A stretch of DNA of 64,000 nucleotides from Deltaproteobacteria bacterium (GCA_026417175.1 JAOADT010000002.1:22052-86051), one strand, 5' to 3'; shown: positions 1-12,308, counted from the first letter of the stretch. Numbers and translations are program-made. The notes: generated by a model not told the origin, from the letters alone.

Positions 1-179
1 TCTATTTTGGGATTTTCTAAAAGATTCGAGTAAATCTCTTTTCTTTTGCTAGTGCAAAAATACAATTTGCCATTTCTTTTCATAACAAAACCAAAAGGTC
101 TTATTCTTGGTTCCTCTTTACTGACCGTTGCCACAAAAAAAATTTTGCTCTCCTTTAGAAATTCGTAAGCAGTCTCCAT
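1..179 (-). CDS. pyridoxamine 5'-phosphate oxidase-family (FMN-binding split barrel) protein, N-terminal part, truncated by window edge
   Basis: Manual reverse-strand translation METAYEFLKESKIFFVATVSKEEPRIRPFGFVMKRNGKLYFCTSKRKEIYSNLLENPKI; ATG at 179, runs off position 1. Confidence 0.7.
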   Translation of the reverse strand, partial: METAYEFLKESKIFFVATVSKEEPRIRPFGFVMKRNGKLYFCTSKRKEIYSNLLENPKI

Positions 180-342
180 TCTTAACCTCCTTTAATTATC
201 TTATTGTCAAATGATTGGGCAGTGCAAGTTAAAAATGACTACGCGATTTTTTAAAATGCTTAATTATATTTGGTTTTTTACATCTTTACACGCAATAAAG
301 ACGTATGGTAACTTTACGCAAAAAATGGTAGGAGGTAGAAAG

Positions 343-1959
343 ATGAGTGGGACTGTGTGGAAGGTGTTTAAAGAGACGGCTCAAAAAAACTCACACAAAA
401 CAGCGGTTATTTATCACGGAGTAGAATATTCATACGGAGAACTCCTTTTTCTTTGTCAACGTCTTGCTATAGCCTTGCATCGAGTGGGGATTGCGAAAGG
501 TGAAAGAGTAATAATATATTTGCCTCACTGTCCCCAGTGGGTTATAAGCTGGTTTTCTTTACAGGCGGCTGGAGCCTGTCCAGTTCCAATTACGCACTTC
601 TACGGTTCACGCGATATTGAGTACATAGCCAAAGACAGTGGAGCAAAAGCAGTTTTTTGCTGCGAAACTAACTATCAAAATATTGAACCACTTCTCGCGA
701 CAAACGTTTTTAAAAAGGTAATATACACAAATACCTTTGAAGAGTTACCTAAATGGAAAGATCTGGTAAACGAATCATTGGCAAAGACGAGAAATTTACC
801 GTATCCAAAAGATGTTTTGATATTTGAAAAGATTATGACCGAGGATGGTGAATTCACTGAACCAAACACTCATCCACAGGATCTTGCTGAGATTCTATAC
901 ACGAGTGGCACAACTGGATTGCCTAAGGGTGTTCCTTTTACTAACGATGTTTACATATGGAGCACAACTGAGGAGAGAAACATAGTTGCGAAAGTTGTCC
1001 CTAGAGGAAAGGCCGTTATTCTTCAGGGTTCTCCCCTTTATCATATCCTTGGCCAAGCACAGGGATTATCAGGGCTTTTGGCAGGAGACACTATTGTGCT
1101 TTTACCAAGAATGGACATAGAAGAGGTGCTTGCAAGTATAGAGAGGCACAGGATAACAAACATGTTTGGAACCCCCACATTTTATAGAATGATCCTCGAA
1201 CATCCATCTATTGATAAGTATGATCTTAGTTCTCTAATGTGGTGTTATAGCGGAGGGGATTATCTTCCCCCGGCATTCATCGAGAGGTGGAAAGCAAAAA
1301 CTGGAAAATACATTTATCAAGGCCTCGGAGCAACAGAAGCCTGCGGAGGAATCACAATGACGCCTGGTGACGAACAGATACCCGAAGGGAGTTTGGGAAA
1401 AGTGCTTTCCATATGGAAGGCAAAACTCGTTGATTCCGACACTATGGAAGAGTCAGGAATCCCAGGACAAGGCGAGTTACTTATTTCATCGGATCACATG
1501 ATAAACGGCTACTGGAATAAACCGGAAGACACTGCAAGAAGCTTTATTACTCTGGAAGGTAGGTTGTGGTATAAAACTGGCGATATCGTTCGAATAGATG
1601 ATAAAGGATGGGTCTACTTTGTCGACCGTTCAGGCGATATTATAAAACATAAGGGGTACAGAGTGGTACCATCGAAGGTAGAAAAGGTTTTAACAGAGCA
1701 TCCATCCATTTCAGCAGCGTGCGTTGTGGGTATCCCAGATGAGGAGGTAGGTGAAAAGATAAAGGCCTTAGTTATTCAAAAGACAGGACAAAATTTAGCA
1801 ACAGAAGAAGAGCTAATAAATTGGTGTAAGGGAAAACTCGCACCCTATGAAGTCCCTCATTGGGTAGAATATAAAGATAGTCTTCCCACATCTCCCTCTG
1901 GCAAAATTTTAAGAAGAAAAGTAAGAACAGAGGAAAGAGAAAAGATGGCAAAATCGTAA
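343..1959 (+). CDS. AMP-dependent acyl-CoA synthetase/ligase
   Basis: AMP-binding motif YTSGTTGLPKGV, YKTGDIVRID, PTSPSGKILRRKV; GGAGG SD before ATG 343 (ORF track begins at 211). Confidence 0.9.
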   Translation: MSGTVWKVFKETAQKNSHKTAVIYHGVEYSYGELLFLCQRLAIALHRVGIAKGERVIIYLPHCPQWVISWFSLQAAGACPVPITHFYGSRDIEYIAKDSGAKAVFCCETNYQNIEPLLATNVFKKVIYTNTFEELPKWKDLVNESLAKTRNLPYPKDVLIFEKIMTEDGEFTEPNTHPQDLAEILYTSGTTGLPKGVPFTNDVYIWSTTEERNIVAKVVPRGKAVILQGSPLYHILGQAQGLSGLLAGDTIVLLPRMDIEEVLASIERHRITNMFGTPTFYRMILEHPSIDKYDLSSLMWCYSGGDYLPPAFIERWKAKTGKYIYQGLGATEACGGITMTPGDEQIPEGSLGKVLSIWKAKLVDSDTMEESGIPGQGELLISSDHMINGYWNKPEDTARSFITLEGRLWYKTGDIVRIDDKGWVYFVDRSGDIIKHKGYRVVPSKVEKVLTEHPSISAACVVGIPDEEVGEKIKALVIQKTGQNLATEEELINWCKGKLAPYEVPHWVEYKDSLPTSPSGKILRRKVRTEEREKMAKS

Positions 1960-1997
1960 CCAGCCAATTATGTAAAAAATAAATAGAAACCATTTCT

Positions 1998-2024
1998 TTT
2001 GAGGCCGCAAAAAGCGGCCTCAAA
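1998..2024 (+). terminator. intrinsic-type hairpin downstream of acyl-CoA ligase
   Basis: TTTGAGGCCGC-AAAAA-GCGGCCTCAAA perfect 11-bp inverted repeat. Confidence 0.8.
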
Positions 2025-2134
2025 TTTATATCTAATCTTTAAAGTACATCTCTCTCTTAATTTTTTTAAAAAAAGGGGCGATAAATAGTCAGAAGATCAA
2101 GTATCGAAAAAATAAGAACCCCCCAGGAGGCCCC

Positions 2135-3781
2135 ATGGATCTTAACAGATTCACCATTGGAAAAAAGTTGGCAATCGGATTTGGACTAATAACCTTTTTG
2201 TTAATTTTCATATGTCTTTTATCAGTTGTCAACACGATCATAATGAAAAGAAGTTTCGATAGCATAGCTAATCTTGAAATTTCTAAAATCGATGCTGCTT
2301 ACAAAATCTCTGTTGCTATTCAGGAGATCACTAGATCATTAAGTCAAATGCCATTTTTAAGCAAAGAAATGGTCCAGGAAGAAAAAGAACGTATAGCTCA
2401 ATGGAGAAAAACTTACAGGGATGCCTTAGAAAAACTTGAGAAACTAGAAAAAACCAAAGAAGGTAATCGTATTATATCCGATTTCAAAGAACAGATAAAA
2501 AGCGGGGCGGAAATAAACAATCAGATAATCAACCTTGTCGAAAGTGGGAATCAAGTAGATGCCCAAACCCTTTTCTTTAAAGAAACGAAAGAAAGGACAA
2601 AAAGGCTTATGGAAGCCCTAGACAGACTAGTAGAATATCAAAAATCAAATTTAGCTCAAGAAGTAAATTCAATCGCCAAGAAAAATAAAAATATGCTCTA
2701 TCTATCTTTGGGAATAGCTATTTTGTCTGTAATTGTCGGATTAATCCTCTCCTTTAGAATCACTAGAAACGTAAAATTCCCTATTGAGGAGATCACTAAC
2801 TACATGAATCTCGCCTCAGAAGGAAACTTTGAATTTAACGTTTCTTCTGAGTCATTACATAGAAAAGACGAATTAGGACTCATTGCTGATGCTTTTTCAA
2901 GATTGAATCAGAACTTAAAGAAAACAGTAACAAGCATAGCAAAAGAAGTGGAGTCTCTAGCTGTGTCTGCCAATCATCTTTCAGCCATCTCTGAGGAAAT
3001 GTCAAAAGTTGCAGAAAACTCATCAAGTAGAGCTAACTCTGTTGCAGCAGCGGCAGAGGAAATGTCACAAACGGTTGTGGACGTAGCTAAAAACGTGGCC
3101 AGTATAGCAGAGAACGCGACAAAAGCTCGTGACACAGCATATGAAGGAAACACAATTGTGGAGAGATCGATAGAAGAGGTTAGAGAAATAGCGAAGACAG
3201 TTAACAAATCCGCTGATTTTATAAGGTCTTTGGGAGACCGTTCTTCACAGATAGGTGATATTGTGAATACCATAAACGATATAGCTGATCAGACGAATCT
3301 TCTAGCTTTGAATGCGGCTATTGAGGCAGCAAGAGCTGGAGAACAGGGAAGAGGATTTGCAGTAGTGGCAGATGAGGTGAGAAAGCTTGCAGAGAGAACT
3401 GCTAAAGCAACTTCTGAAATTGCCGAAATGATAAAGAGTATTCAGGACGAGATAAATAGGGTAGTAGAATTTATGATAACTGCAACGAAGAAAGTTGAAA
3501 ATGGCGTAGAATTAACATCTAAAGCAGGAGAGGCTTTACGGGAAATCGTTAAGGGCTCAGATGACTTACAAAGAATGTTGCACCAGGTTGCTGTCGCTAC
3601 TGAACAGATGTCTGCGTCCGCAGAACAGATAAGTAGAGAGATAACAGATATAGCTAATGCAGCCAAAGAAACTTTTTCGGTGTCTAACGAAACAGCAAAT
3701 TCTGCATCAAGAATTCTAAGTTCGGCTGATTCCTTAAAAGATGCAATCAGATTCTTCAAAATTAGACATAGAGAAGGGTAA
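2135..3781 (+). CDS. methyl-accepting chemotaxis protein
   Basis: Signature [38 protein letters not shown], two N-terminal TM segments, HAMP region. Confidence 0.95.
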   Translation: MDLNRFTIGKKLAIGFGLITFLLIFICLLSVVNTIIMKRSFDSIANLEISKIDAAYKISVAIQEITRSLSQMPFLSKEMVQEEKERIAQWRKTYRDALEKLEKLEKTKEGNRIISDFKEQIKSGAEINNQIINLVESGNQVDAQTLFFKETKERTKRLMEALDRLVEYQKSNLAQEVNSIAKKNKNMLYLSLGIAILSVIVGLILSFRITRNVKFPIEEITNYMNLASEGNFEFNVSSESLHRKDELGLIADAFSRLNQNLKKTVTSIAKEVESLAVSANHLSAISEEMSKVAENSSSRANSVAAAAEEMSQTVVDVAKNVASIAENATKARDTAYEGNTIVERSIEEVREIAKTVNKSADFIRSLGDRSSQIGDIVNTINDIADQTNLLALNAAIEAARAGEQGRGFAVVADEVRKLAERTAKATSEIAEMIKSIQDEINRVVEFMITATKKVENGVELTSKAGEALREIVKGSDDLQRMLHQVAVATEQMSASAEQISREITDIANAAKETFSVSNETANSASRILSSADSLKDAIRFFKIRHREG

Positions 3782-3822
3782 CTCTCAATAAAACTCTACG
3801 CGAACTCTCTTTTTATAATTAG

Positions 3823-3858
3823 GTCCTGGTCAATCGGCCACGGACCTTATATCTTTTT
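3823..3858 (+). terminator. probable terminator after MCP
   Basis: AGGTCC...GGACCT inverted repeat followed by a T-rich tract. Confidence 0.5.
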
Positions 3859-3895
3859 TGAAGCTCTGGATCGTACCAAAGGATAAAACTTTTTA

Positions 3896-3910
3896 GGCAC
3901 ATAAATTGCT
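3896..3910 (+). promoter_or_regulatory. sigma54 (-24/-12) promoter candidate upstream of nadE-glnA cluster
   Basis: AGGCAC-ATAAA-TTGCT; GG-N10-GC spacing exact; 31 nt upstream of the nadE ATG. Confidence 0.65.
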
Positions 3911-3940
3911 CATTTAAAATTAGGAGGGAAAAAGAATCTT

Positions 3941-5644
3941 ATGAGTGAGAGTTTTCGAGTTGCGCTCGCCCAGATAAATCCTGTGGTTGGAGATCTCTCT
4001 GTAAACAAAGAAAAAATAATAGATTACGTAAATCAGGCTTATACACGGGGGGTCCACATAGTTTGCTTTCCGGAGCTTGCCTTAACCGGTTATCCCCCAG
4101 AAGATTTAATCCTTAAAAAGAAATTTATTGAAGACAACATGAACATAATGAGGGAAATAGTTGAAAAAACACCAGAGATAATCGTAGTTTGCGGGTTTAT
4201 AGACCAGGAGGGTGATCGGGTTTACAATGCAGCTTTTGTTTCTTATAAAGGAATACTTTTTGGTACATACAGGAAAGTAATTCTTCCTAACTACGGAGTT
4301 TTTGATGAAAAAAGGTACTTCAGACCAGGCGGAGAACCAATAGTATTTTCTTATGGTACTCTTACTTTTGGAGTCAATATATGTGAAGACATTTGGTTCA
4401 CAGAAGGCCCAACAAAACTTCAGGCTCTTTCCTCGGCCTCTCTGATCATTAACCTGAGTGCATCTCCCTATCATGCTGGAAAAATCAAAACAAGACAAGA
4501 AATGCTCGCAGAAAGAGCTAGAGAATATAACGTTTTCATTGCCTATACTAACATGGTAGGGGGTCAGGATGAACTAGTATTTGACGGTGGGAGCATGGTG
4601 GTAGACAAAACTGGAAATATAATTGCAAGAGCAAGCCAGTTCCAGGAAGAACTATTATTGGTTGACATAGAGATTGAAGATGTGAAAAGTTTTATGTTGC
4701 AGAAAAAGTACGGCATAAAAAGGATAGATATAACGAGAGACATTTCTGATAGAGATAGGCCATCAATCAAAAACCATATCTCTGAGGAACTCCCGATCGA
4801 AGCAGAGATATACAGTGCGCTAGTCTTAGGCCTAAAGGACTACGTGAGAAAGAACGGATTCAAAAAGGTACTGGTGGGATTAAGTGGGGGTATCGATTCT
4901 TCACTTACCGCAACAATTGCATGCGATGCCATAGGAAAAGAAAACGTGAAGGGTGTCTTTATGCCCTCCCCATACACATCACAAGGGTCAAGAGAAGACG
5001 TGTATGAACTTTCAAGGAATCTGGGAATAGAAGTTATAGAGATACCAATAGAAAATATATTTGCATCTTACATAGAGTCTCTTAAGCCAATATTCAAAGA
5101 TCTTAAAGAGGATGTTACAGAGGAAAATATACAGGCAAGGATAAGAGGAAATATTCTTATGGCTTTGTCTAACAAGTTCGGTTGGCTTGTGCTAACTACT
5201 GGCAACAAATCTGAGATGAGTGTTGGATATGCCACCTTGTACGGAGATATGGCAGGTGGATTTGCAGTCATAAAAGATGTGCCAAAGACAGAAGTTTACA
5301 AACTAGCTTATTACAGAAATAGTAAAGGAAAAGTAATTCCCGATAGAGTCCTAATAAAAGAGCCTTCGGCAGAGCTTAAACCGGGCCAAAAAGATTCAGA
5401 TTTACTTCCCCCATATGAGCTTTTGGACTCTATATTAAAACTTTACATCGAAGAAGATAAGGAACTGGAAGATATCGTGTCATACGGAATAGAAAAAGAA
5501 ACTGTGGAAAAAGTTTTAAATATGGTAGACAAGAGTGAATACAAACGTAGACAGGCACCCCCTGGTATAAAAATTACCCCAAAAGCCCTAGGGAAAGACA
5601 GAAGGATGCCCATAACCAATAGATACAGGATCAGACTGGTATGA
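3941..5644 (+). CDS. nadE: glutamine-dependent NAD+ synthetase (nitrilase domain + NAD synthase domain)
   Basis: LTGYPPEDL, NICEDIW, SGGIDSSLTATIA, TTGNKSEMSVGYATLYGDMAGGF. Confidence 0.95.
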   Translation: MSESFRVALAQINPVVGDLSVNKEKIIDYVNQAYTRGVHIVCFPELALTGYPPEDLILKKKFIEDNMNIMREIVEKTPEIIVVCGFIDQEGDRVYNAAFVSYKGILFGTYRKVILPNYGVFDEKRYFRPGGEPIVFSYGTLTFGVNICEDIWFTEGPTKLQALSSASLIINLSASPYHAGKIKTRQEMLAERAREYNVFIAYTNMVGGQDELVFDGGSMVVDKTGNIIARASQFQEELLLVDIEIEDVKSFMLQKKYGIKRIDITRDISDRDRPSIKNHISEELPIEAEIYSALVLGLKDYVRKNGFKKVLVGLSGGIDSSLTATIACDAIGKENVKGVFMPSPYTSQGSREDVYELSRNLGIEVIEIPIENIFASYIESLKPIFKDLKEDVTEENIQARIRGNILMALSNKFGWLVLTTGNKSEMSVGYATLYGDMAGGFAVIKDVPKTEVYKLAYYRNSKGKVIPDRVLIKEPSAELKPGQKDSDLLPPYELLDSILKLYIEEDKELEDIVSYGIEKETVEKVLNMVDKSEYKRRQAPPGIKITPKALGKDRRMPITNRYRIRLV

Positions 5645-5675
5645 TCCTTGCTTTTCAAAAAAGAGGGATCTAAAA

Positions 5676-5936
5676 ATGGAGCAATATCAAAAGATTGTAG
5701 AATTGGGGATAAAAAGAAAGAGTATCATTGACACCCTAAGCGAACGTGAAGAAATACGGCTTAACGGTGAATTCGATACCTACGAATTGCTCAAGAAAGC
5801 ATTAAAGAGTCTTGAGAAGCTTGAAAAGGAGTGGGAAATTGATCACGGAGCGTCTTCAATTCGAGATGAAATTTGTTTAATAAGATTCTACCTGAATAGT
5901 TTGGAAAAATACTTGGAAACTTTTGCGAATAAGTGA
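5676..5936 (+). CDS. small hypothetical protein, predicted helical/coiled
   Basis: 86-aa ORF in operon context between nadE and amidotransferase; no family recognised. Confidence 0.6.
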   Translation: MEQYQKIVELGIKRKSIIDTLSEREEIRLNGEFDTYELLKKALKSLEKLEKEWEIDHGASSIRDEICLIRFYLNSLEKYLETFANK

Positions 5937-5948
5937 TCCGATGTGTAC

Positions 5949-5980
5949 TTACAATTTTGTCGATACTTACAAAATTGTAA
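5949..5980. promoter_or_regulatory. 12-bp perfect inverted repeat, operator candidate
   Basis: TTACAATTTTGT-CGATACTT-ACAAAATTGTAA. Confidence 0.5.
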
Positions 5981-5996
5981 ATTTAGCTGAACAAAG

Positions 5997-6686
5997 ATGA
6001 AAGACAGATCAAAAAAAAGAGTTCTTTTGGTTAAGAATGCCAAAAACGAAGGACCAGGTAATATTAAAGAATTTCTCAGAGGAAAAAATATAGAATCTGT
6101 TGAAATTGAGGCCTATAAGGACAATTGGAGAACTCACTTGGTTGACAATTACGATTATATAGTTGTCCTTGGGGGACCAATGGGTGTATACGAGATGGAT
6201 AGATACCCGTATCTTAAGAGGGTTGCAGAAATGATTGAGCTGGCCTTAAAAAAGGAAAAAAAGATACTAGGTATCTGCCTAGGTGCTCAGCTTTTGGCCC
6301 ATGTACTCGGAGCGAAAGTATATAATTCTGGAGAAGAAGAGATCGGCTGGTGCGAAATTGAGCTTACAAATCACGGTTTTTTTGACGAATGTCTTTCAAC
6401 CTTTTTTGCAAATAGGGAAAAATGTGAGGTTTTTCAGTGGCACAATGATACGTTTGACCTTCCAAGAGGGGCGCTAAGACTTGCCTCATCAAAAAGATTC
6501 CCTAATCAGGCATTCTTATATTACCGGTCATATGGGCTTCAGTTCCACCCAGAGGTAACACCTTCCATGATAAAGGACTGGGTAGAAGAAAGAAGAGACT
6601 TCGGGCTAATAATCAATAAGACTGAACTTATATACCCGTCTTACAAGAAAGCCGCTGAAAGTCTCTATGAAATATTCTTCAAGTGA
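5997..6686 (+). CDS. class I glutamine amidotransferase (GMP synthase-like GATase domain protein)
   Basis: GGPMGVYE, GICLGAQLLAHVLG, LQFHPEVT triad motifs. Confidence 0.88.
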   Translation: MKDRSKKRVLLVKNAKNEGPGNIKEFLRGKNIESVEIEAYKDNWRTHLVDNYDYIVVLGGPMGVYEMDRYPYLKRVAEMIELALKKEKKILGICLGAQLLAHVLGAKVYNSGEEEIGWCEIELTNHGFFDECLSTFFANREKCEVFQWHNDTFDLPRGALRLASSKRFPNQAFLYYRSYGLQFHPEVTPSMIKDWVEERRDFGLIINKTELIYPSYKKAAESLYEIFFK

Positions 6687-6706
6687 ACAAAAAGGAGGTA
6701 TATTGC

Positions 6707-8038
6707 ATGGAAAAACCAAGGGACAAACAAGACGTCATGAAACTTGTGAAGGAAAAAGATGTAAGATTTGTGCGGTTTTGGTTTTGCGATATCCACGGTC
6801 AGCTAAAAAGCTTTGCAATCCATGTAGACGAACTTGAAAGCGCATTCGATGAAGGCATGGGTTTCGATGGATCATCGATTAAAGGTTTTGCAAGAATCGA
6901 TGAAAGTGACATGGTCGCTGTTCCTGACCCAAAGACCTTTGTCATCCTTCCGTGGAGACCAAAAGAAAAGTCTGTTGCCCGGATGTTCTGTGATATCTAT
7001 GAACCGGATGGAAGTCCATATAAGGGTGACCCCAGATACGCTCTAAAACGAGCGTTAGAGAAAATGAAAAGTATGGGTTTTACTAACTTTTATGTTGGTC
7101 CTGAACTCGAATACTTTTACTTTAAATCTGATAAAGAACCAGAAATCCTTGATCACGGAGGATACTTTGATTACCCCGTGGATGCAGCTGAAGATTTAAG
7201 AAGGGAGACCATTCTTGCCCTTGAAGAGATGGGGATTGGTGTTGAGTATTCCCATCACGAGGTTGCACCCTCACAGCACGAGATAGATCTACGGTACACT
7301 GACGCCTTGGAAATGGCGGATACAGTTATGACATACAGGGTGACAGTGAAAGAAATTGCGAAAAAGTACGGTGTTTATGCCACTTTCATGCCAAAACCTA
7401 TATTCGGAGTCAATGGAAGTGGGATGCACACCCATCAGTCTCTTTTTATAGGTGACAAAAACGCGTTTTTCGACGCCCAAGATAAATACCATCTGTCGGA
7501 GGTAGCTAAATTTTACATTTCGGGGCTTTTAACTCACATAAAAGAGATAACACTAGTACTTAACCAACTTGTTAATTCCTACAAAAGGCTTGTCCCTGGC
7601 TACGAGGCACCAGTTTACATATGTTGGGCAAGAAGAAACAGATCGGCCCTAATCAGAGTGCCTATGTACAAACCTGGCAAAGAGAAAGCCACCAGGATAG
7701 AACTTCGATCTCCAGATCCCGCGTGTAACCCGTATCTTGCATTTGCGGCAATGCTAATAGCTGGTCTAAAAGGCATCGAAGGACAGTATAAGCTCCCAGA
7801 GCCACTCGAACTTGATGTGTATCACCTCCCTCCTGAAGAGAGAAAGAATCTTGGTATAGAAGAATTGCCGGGAAGTCTAATTGAAGCAATTGAGATTGCG
7901 GAAAAAAGTGAAATTTTAAAAGAGGCTATAGGAGAGCACATATTTGGGGAGCTAATTCAGAGCAAAAAATTGGAGTGGGATGATTACCGGATACGGGTTC
8001 AACCATACGAAATAGAACGCTATCTCTCCGTAGTTTAA
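6707..8038 (+). CDS. glnA: type I glutamine synthetase
   Basis: DGSSIKGF, EFYF/VEYSHHEVAPSQHEIDLRY, NGSGMHTHQSL, NPYLAFAAML; GGAGG SD before ATG 6707. Confidence 0.96.
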   Translation: MEKPRDKQDVMKLVKEKDVRFVRFWFCDIHGQLKSFAIHVDELESAFDEGMGFDGSSIKGFARIDESDMVAVPDPKTFVILPWRPKEKSVARMFCDIYEPDGSPYKGDPRYALKRALEKMKSMGFTNFYVGPELEYFYFKSDKEPEILDHGGYFDYPVDAAEDLRRETILALEEMGIGVEYSHHEVAPSQHEIDLRYTDALEMADTVMTYRVTVKEIAKKYGVYATFMPKPIFGVNGSGMHTHQSLFIGDKNAFFDAQDKYHLSEVAKFYISGLLTHIKEITLVLNQLVNSYKRLVPGYEAPVYICWARRNRSALIRVPMYKPGKEKATRIELRSPDPACNPYLAFAAMLIAGLKGIEGQYKLPEPLELDVYHLPPEERKNLGIEELPGSLIEAIEIAEKSEILKEAIGEHIFGELIQSKKLEWDDYRIRVQPYEIERYLSVV

Positions 8039-8043
8039 CGAAG

Positions 8044-8068
8044 AAAGGGCCCTCCTAGAGGGCCCTTT
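8044..8068. terminator. intrinsic-type terminator between convergent glnA and sigma54 activator
   Basis: AAAGGGCCCTC-CT-AGAGGGCCCTTTT. Confidence 0.85.
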
Positions 8069-8072
8069 TACT

Positions 8073-9596
8073 TCACAAAAATGCGTGTTCTTCTATTCCG
8101 TATTTTTGGATTTTATACGTTATTTGGCGGAGAGTTATCCCCAGAAGTCGTGCCGCTTTTGACCTATTAAAGTTAGATTTTTTTAGTGCCTCTATTATTC
8201 TCTCTCTTTCCAGATTTTCAATGTCTTTAGTTAAAGAGTTTCCCTCCGTTGTTGTATGAGTGTTTTTCTGGATACCTTCTCTTATGTAGGATGGTATGTC
8301 ATCCTCTCTCACAAGACCGTCCTCGCTTAGAACTGCAATTCTCTCAATGGTATTCTCAAGCTCTCTTACGTTTCCTGGCCAACTATAATTTTTAAGTATG
8401 TCCATTGCACCGTTTGTGATTCTTAAGTTTTTTCCGTATTCCCTACTAAACTTTCTTAAAAAGTGTTCCACAAGCGGTGGTATGTCCTCTTTTCTCTCTC
8501 GCAAAGGTGGAATAAATATTGGTACCACATTAAGTCTCCAGTATAGGTCTTCCCTGAATTTCCCGTCCTTGACCATCTTCTCGAGATCTCTGTTGGTTGC
8601 GGCTATAATGCGCACATCTACTTTTATAGGCTTTGTTCCACCCAAACGCTCAAAAGTTTGCTCTTGTATCACTCTCAAAAGCTTTACTTGAATAGCTTGA
8701 CTTACATCTCCAATCTCATCAAGAAAAATGGTTCCCCCATTTGCAAGTTCGAACCTTCCAGGTTTTGTACTATGAGCTCCCGTGAATGCGCCCTTCTCGA
8801 ACCCGAAGAGCTCCGCCTCGAGGAGGGTCTCAGGTAATGCAGCGCAATTGAGAGCGACGAATGGACCCTTAGATCTATTTCCTTCATAATGGATAGCTCT
8901 AGCAATAAGCTCCTTTCCTGTTCCGCTTTCCCCACGGACAAGCACGGTTGCCTTAGTGTTTGCAACTTTGAGAGCGACTTTTAAAACTTCCTCCATTTTG
9001 TCTGAGATTGAAACTATGTTTGGAAGGCTATGTTTTGATTTCAACTCTAGAAAAAGATGTTCTTTCTCTGCCTTTTCCTCCTCATAAGCGTTATAAATCT
9101 TTATGGCCTGACCGATAAGCGTGGCAACAATTTCTAAAACTCTTAAATCTTCTTCCAGTGCAACTGTGTCTTGGAAAATCCTGTCAACAGATAAAACACC
9201 AAGAGTTTCGTTTTTTATCTTTATAGGTACACATAAAAAAGACACGTTATCTTTTTGGATCCTTGCTCCAGTCCTATTTAGGAAGAGTGGCTCTTTTCCT
9301 ATGTCTGGAACAATAATTGGAGAACCACTTTCAACGACTCTTCCAACTATACCCTCACCAATCTTATATTTTCCCCTTGCTATCTGCTCTTTTGTAAGCC
9401 CGTAAGCTACAGCTATTCTTAATTCTCCCGTCTTGTTATCTAGCAGGGTAACGGTACCTCTCTTCATATCCAGATGTTCCGAAAGAGCCTTCAAAGCATT
9501 CAGAATGTTATCTTCGAGATTAAATGATGAGTTTAATATCATACTAACTTCCAGAAGTGCACTAAGTTCGGCGTTTTTCCTCTTTAAAGATTCCAC
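8073..9596 (-). CDS. sigma54-dependent transcriptional activator, GAF-AAA+-Fis HTH (NifA/NtrC-like)
   Basis: [45 protein letters not shown]-type motif ([16 protein letters not shown]), C-terminal Fis-like HTH; N-terminal GAF. Confidence 0.93.
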   Translation of the reverse strand: MESLKRKNAELSALLEVSMILNSSFNLEDNILNALKALSEHLDMKRGTVTLLDNKTGELRIAVAYGLTKEQIARGKYKIGEGIVGRVVESGSPIIVPDIGKEPLFLNRTGARIQKDNVSFLCVPIKIKNETLGVLSVDRIFQDTVALEEDLRVLEIVATLIGQAIKIYNAYEEEKAEKEHLFLELKSKHSLPNIVSISDKMEEVLKVALKVANTKATVLVRGESGTGKELIARAIHYEGNRSKGPFVALNCAALPETLLEAELFGFEKGAFTGAHSTKPGRFELANGGTIFLDEIGDVSQAIQVKLLRVIQEQTFERLGGTKPIKVDVRIIAATNRDLEKMVKDGKFREDLYWRLNVVPIFIPPLRERKEDIPPLVEHFLRKFSREYGKNLRITNGAMDILKNYSWPGNVRELENTIERIAVLSEDGLVREDDIPSYIREGIQKNTHTTTEGNSLTKDIENLERERIIEALKKSNFNRSKAARLLGITLRQITYKIQKYGIEEHAFL

Positions 9597-9634
9597 GCTA
9601 GTATATTAACATATTTGTAAGTAAATGACAATTT

Positions 9635-9650
9635 TGTTAACACATTAACA
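9635..9650. promoter_or_regulatory. enhancer/UAS candidate: TGT-N10-ACA palindrome
   Basis: TGTTAA-CACA-TTAACA; fits NifA-type TGT-N10-ACA. Confidence 0.5.
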
Positions 9651-9698
9651 TATCTGGAACATTAAATTCTTCCTAATATATCAGGGTCTTACGAATAA

Positions 9699-9713
9699 GG
9701 CACAAATATTGAG
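9699..9713 (+). promoter_or_regulatory. sigma54-like promoter candidate upstream of porin-like gene
   Basis: AGGCAC-AAATA-TTGAG; GG-N10-GA (one deviation at -12). Confidence 0.4.
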
Positions 9714-9748
9714 ATTCATATGAAAATCAAAATTTTCGGAGGTGTTTT

Positions 9749-10582
9749 ATGAGACGCACTATTTGTCTTTGGTTATTAACAACAGCGATTTTCTCACTTT
9801 TTCTCCTTCAGGAGATTCTTGCAGAGGAAAAGAAGGAAATCTCCGGGTCAGCAATTTTAGGGATTTACAATCAATACATTTTTCGTGGATACGAAATAGG
9901 GAAAAACGGACTGGTTTTACAACCTTCTTTAAGTTTGGGGACTCACGGATTTTCCTTTAGTCTGTGGGGAAACCTGGATACAAATCAGAGAAGCACGAAA
10001 ACTGCTACGTTTGATAAAGAATACACGAAAGGATGGAATGAGACTGATTTATCTTTAAGTTACACATATGCACCGAAGAAACTTTCCTTAACAGTTGGAT
10101 ATACTTACTACAGTACAAAATACGCGAATGATACGGAAGAGATTTTTCTGTCCTTTAGCTATAAAACTCTCTTTAACCCCACATTTAGCGTTTACAGGGA
10201 CATTACGAGCTATATAGGCACATATATGAACTTGGGGTTTTCCCATTCTCTGTCCCTTTCGAACGGGATAACTATGGATCTATCATCTGCTTTTGGCTAT
10301 TTTCTAGGAGAAAGTGATTATTGGCGTACCTATGATAAAGCCACTTTTTCTTACACTGGTCGGAAGTATCGAGGATTCCATGATGGAATGATTAAGGTAA
10401 GTCTCTCCATTCCTCTTGGAAAAGTTCTATCGATCCAACCTTCCATCCAGTATTGGTTTCCTCTTTCTGGTAAAGCAAAGAAGGAGTATCCTTCCGGCGG
10501 AAGTATAAAGGATTCATATAACCCCAACGGGCCTGTGAAATATAATTTTGTTTATGGCGCATTAATTACTTGTAGTTTTTAA
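9749..10582 (+). CDS. TorF/Gcw_chp-like outer-membrane porin family protein
   Basis: Signal peptide, GIYNQYIFRGYEIGKNG N-terminal motif, alternating beta-strand-like pattern, C-terminal aromatic (ITCSF). Confidence 0.65.
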   Translation: MRRTICLWLLTTAIFSLFLLQEILAEEKKEISGSAILGIYNQYIFRGYEIGKNGLVLQPSLSLGTHGFSFSLWGNLDTNQRSTKTATFDKEYTKGWNETDLSLSYTYAPKKLSLTVGYTYYSTKYANDTEEIFLSFSYKTLFNPTFSVYRDITSYIGTYMNLGFSHSLSLSNGITMDLSSAFGYFLGESDYWRTYDKATFSYTGRKYRGFHDGMIKVSLSIPLGKVLSIQPSIQYWFPLSGKAKKEYPSGGSIKDSYNPNGPVKYNFVYGALITCSF

Positions 10583-10591
10583 AGCTGAATT

Positions 10592-10606
10592 GGTATCGAT
10601 TTTGCT
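10592..10606 (+). promoter_or_regulatory. sigma54-like promoter candidate upstream of amtB
   Basis: TGGTAT-CGATT-TTGCT; GG-N10-GC spacing exact. Confidence 0.5.
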
Positions 10607-10648
10607 TAATTACAAGTGAGATAAAATGAAATGAAAGGAGTAAAAGAC

Positions 10649-12308
<1,660 letters not shown>

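Noticed and set aside
9635-9650. GlnR/TnrA box (TGTNAN7TNACA)
   Set aside because: The palindrome is one nucleotide short of that spacing and the neighbouring regulator is a sigma54 activator; TGT-N10-ACA fits better.
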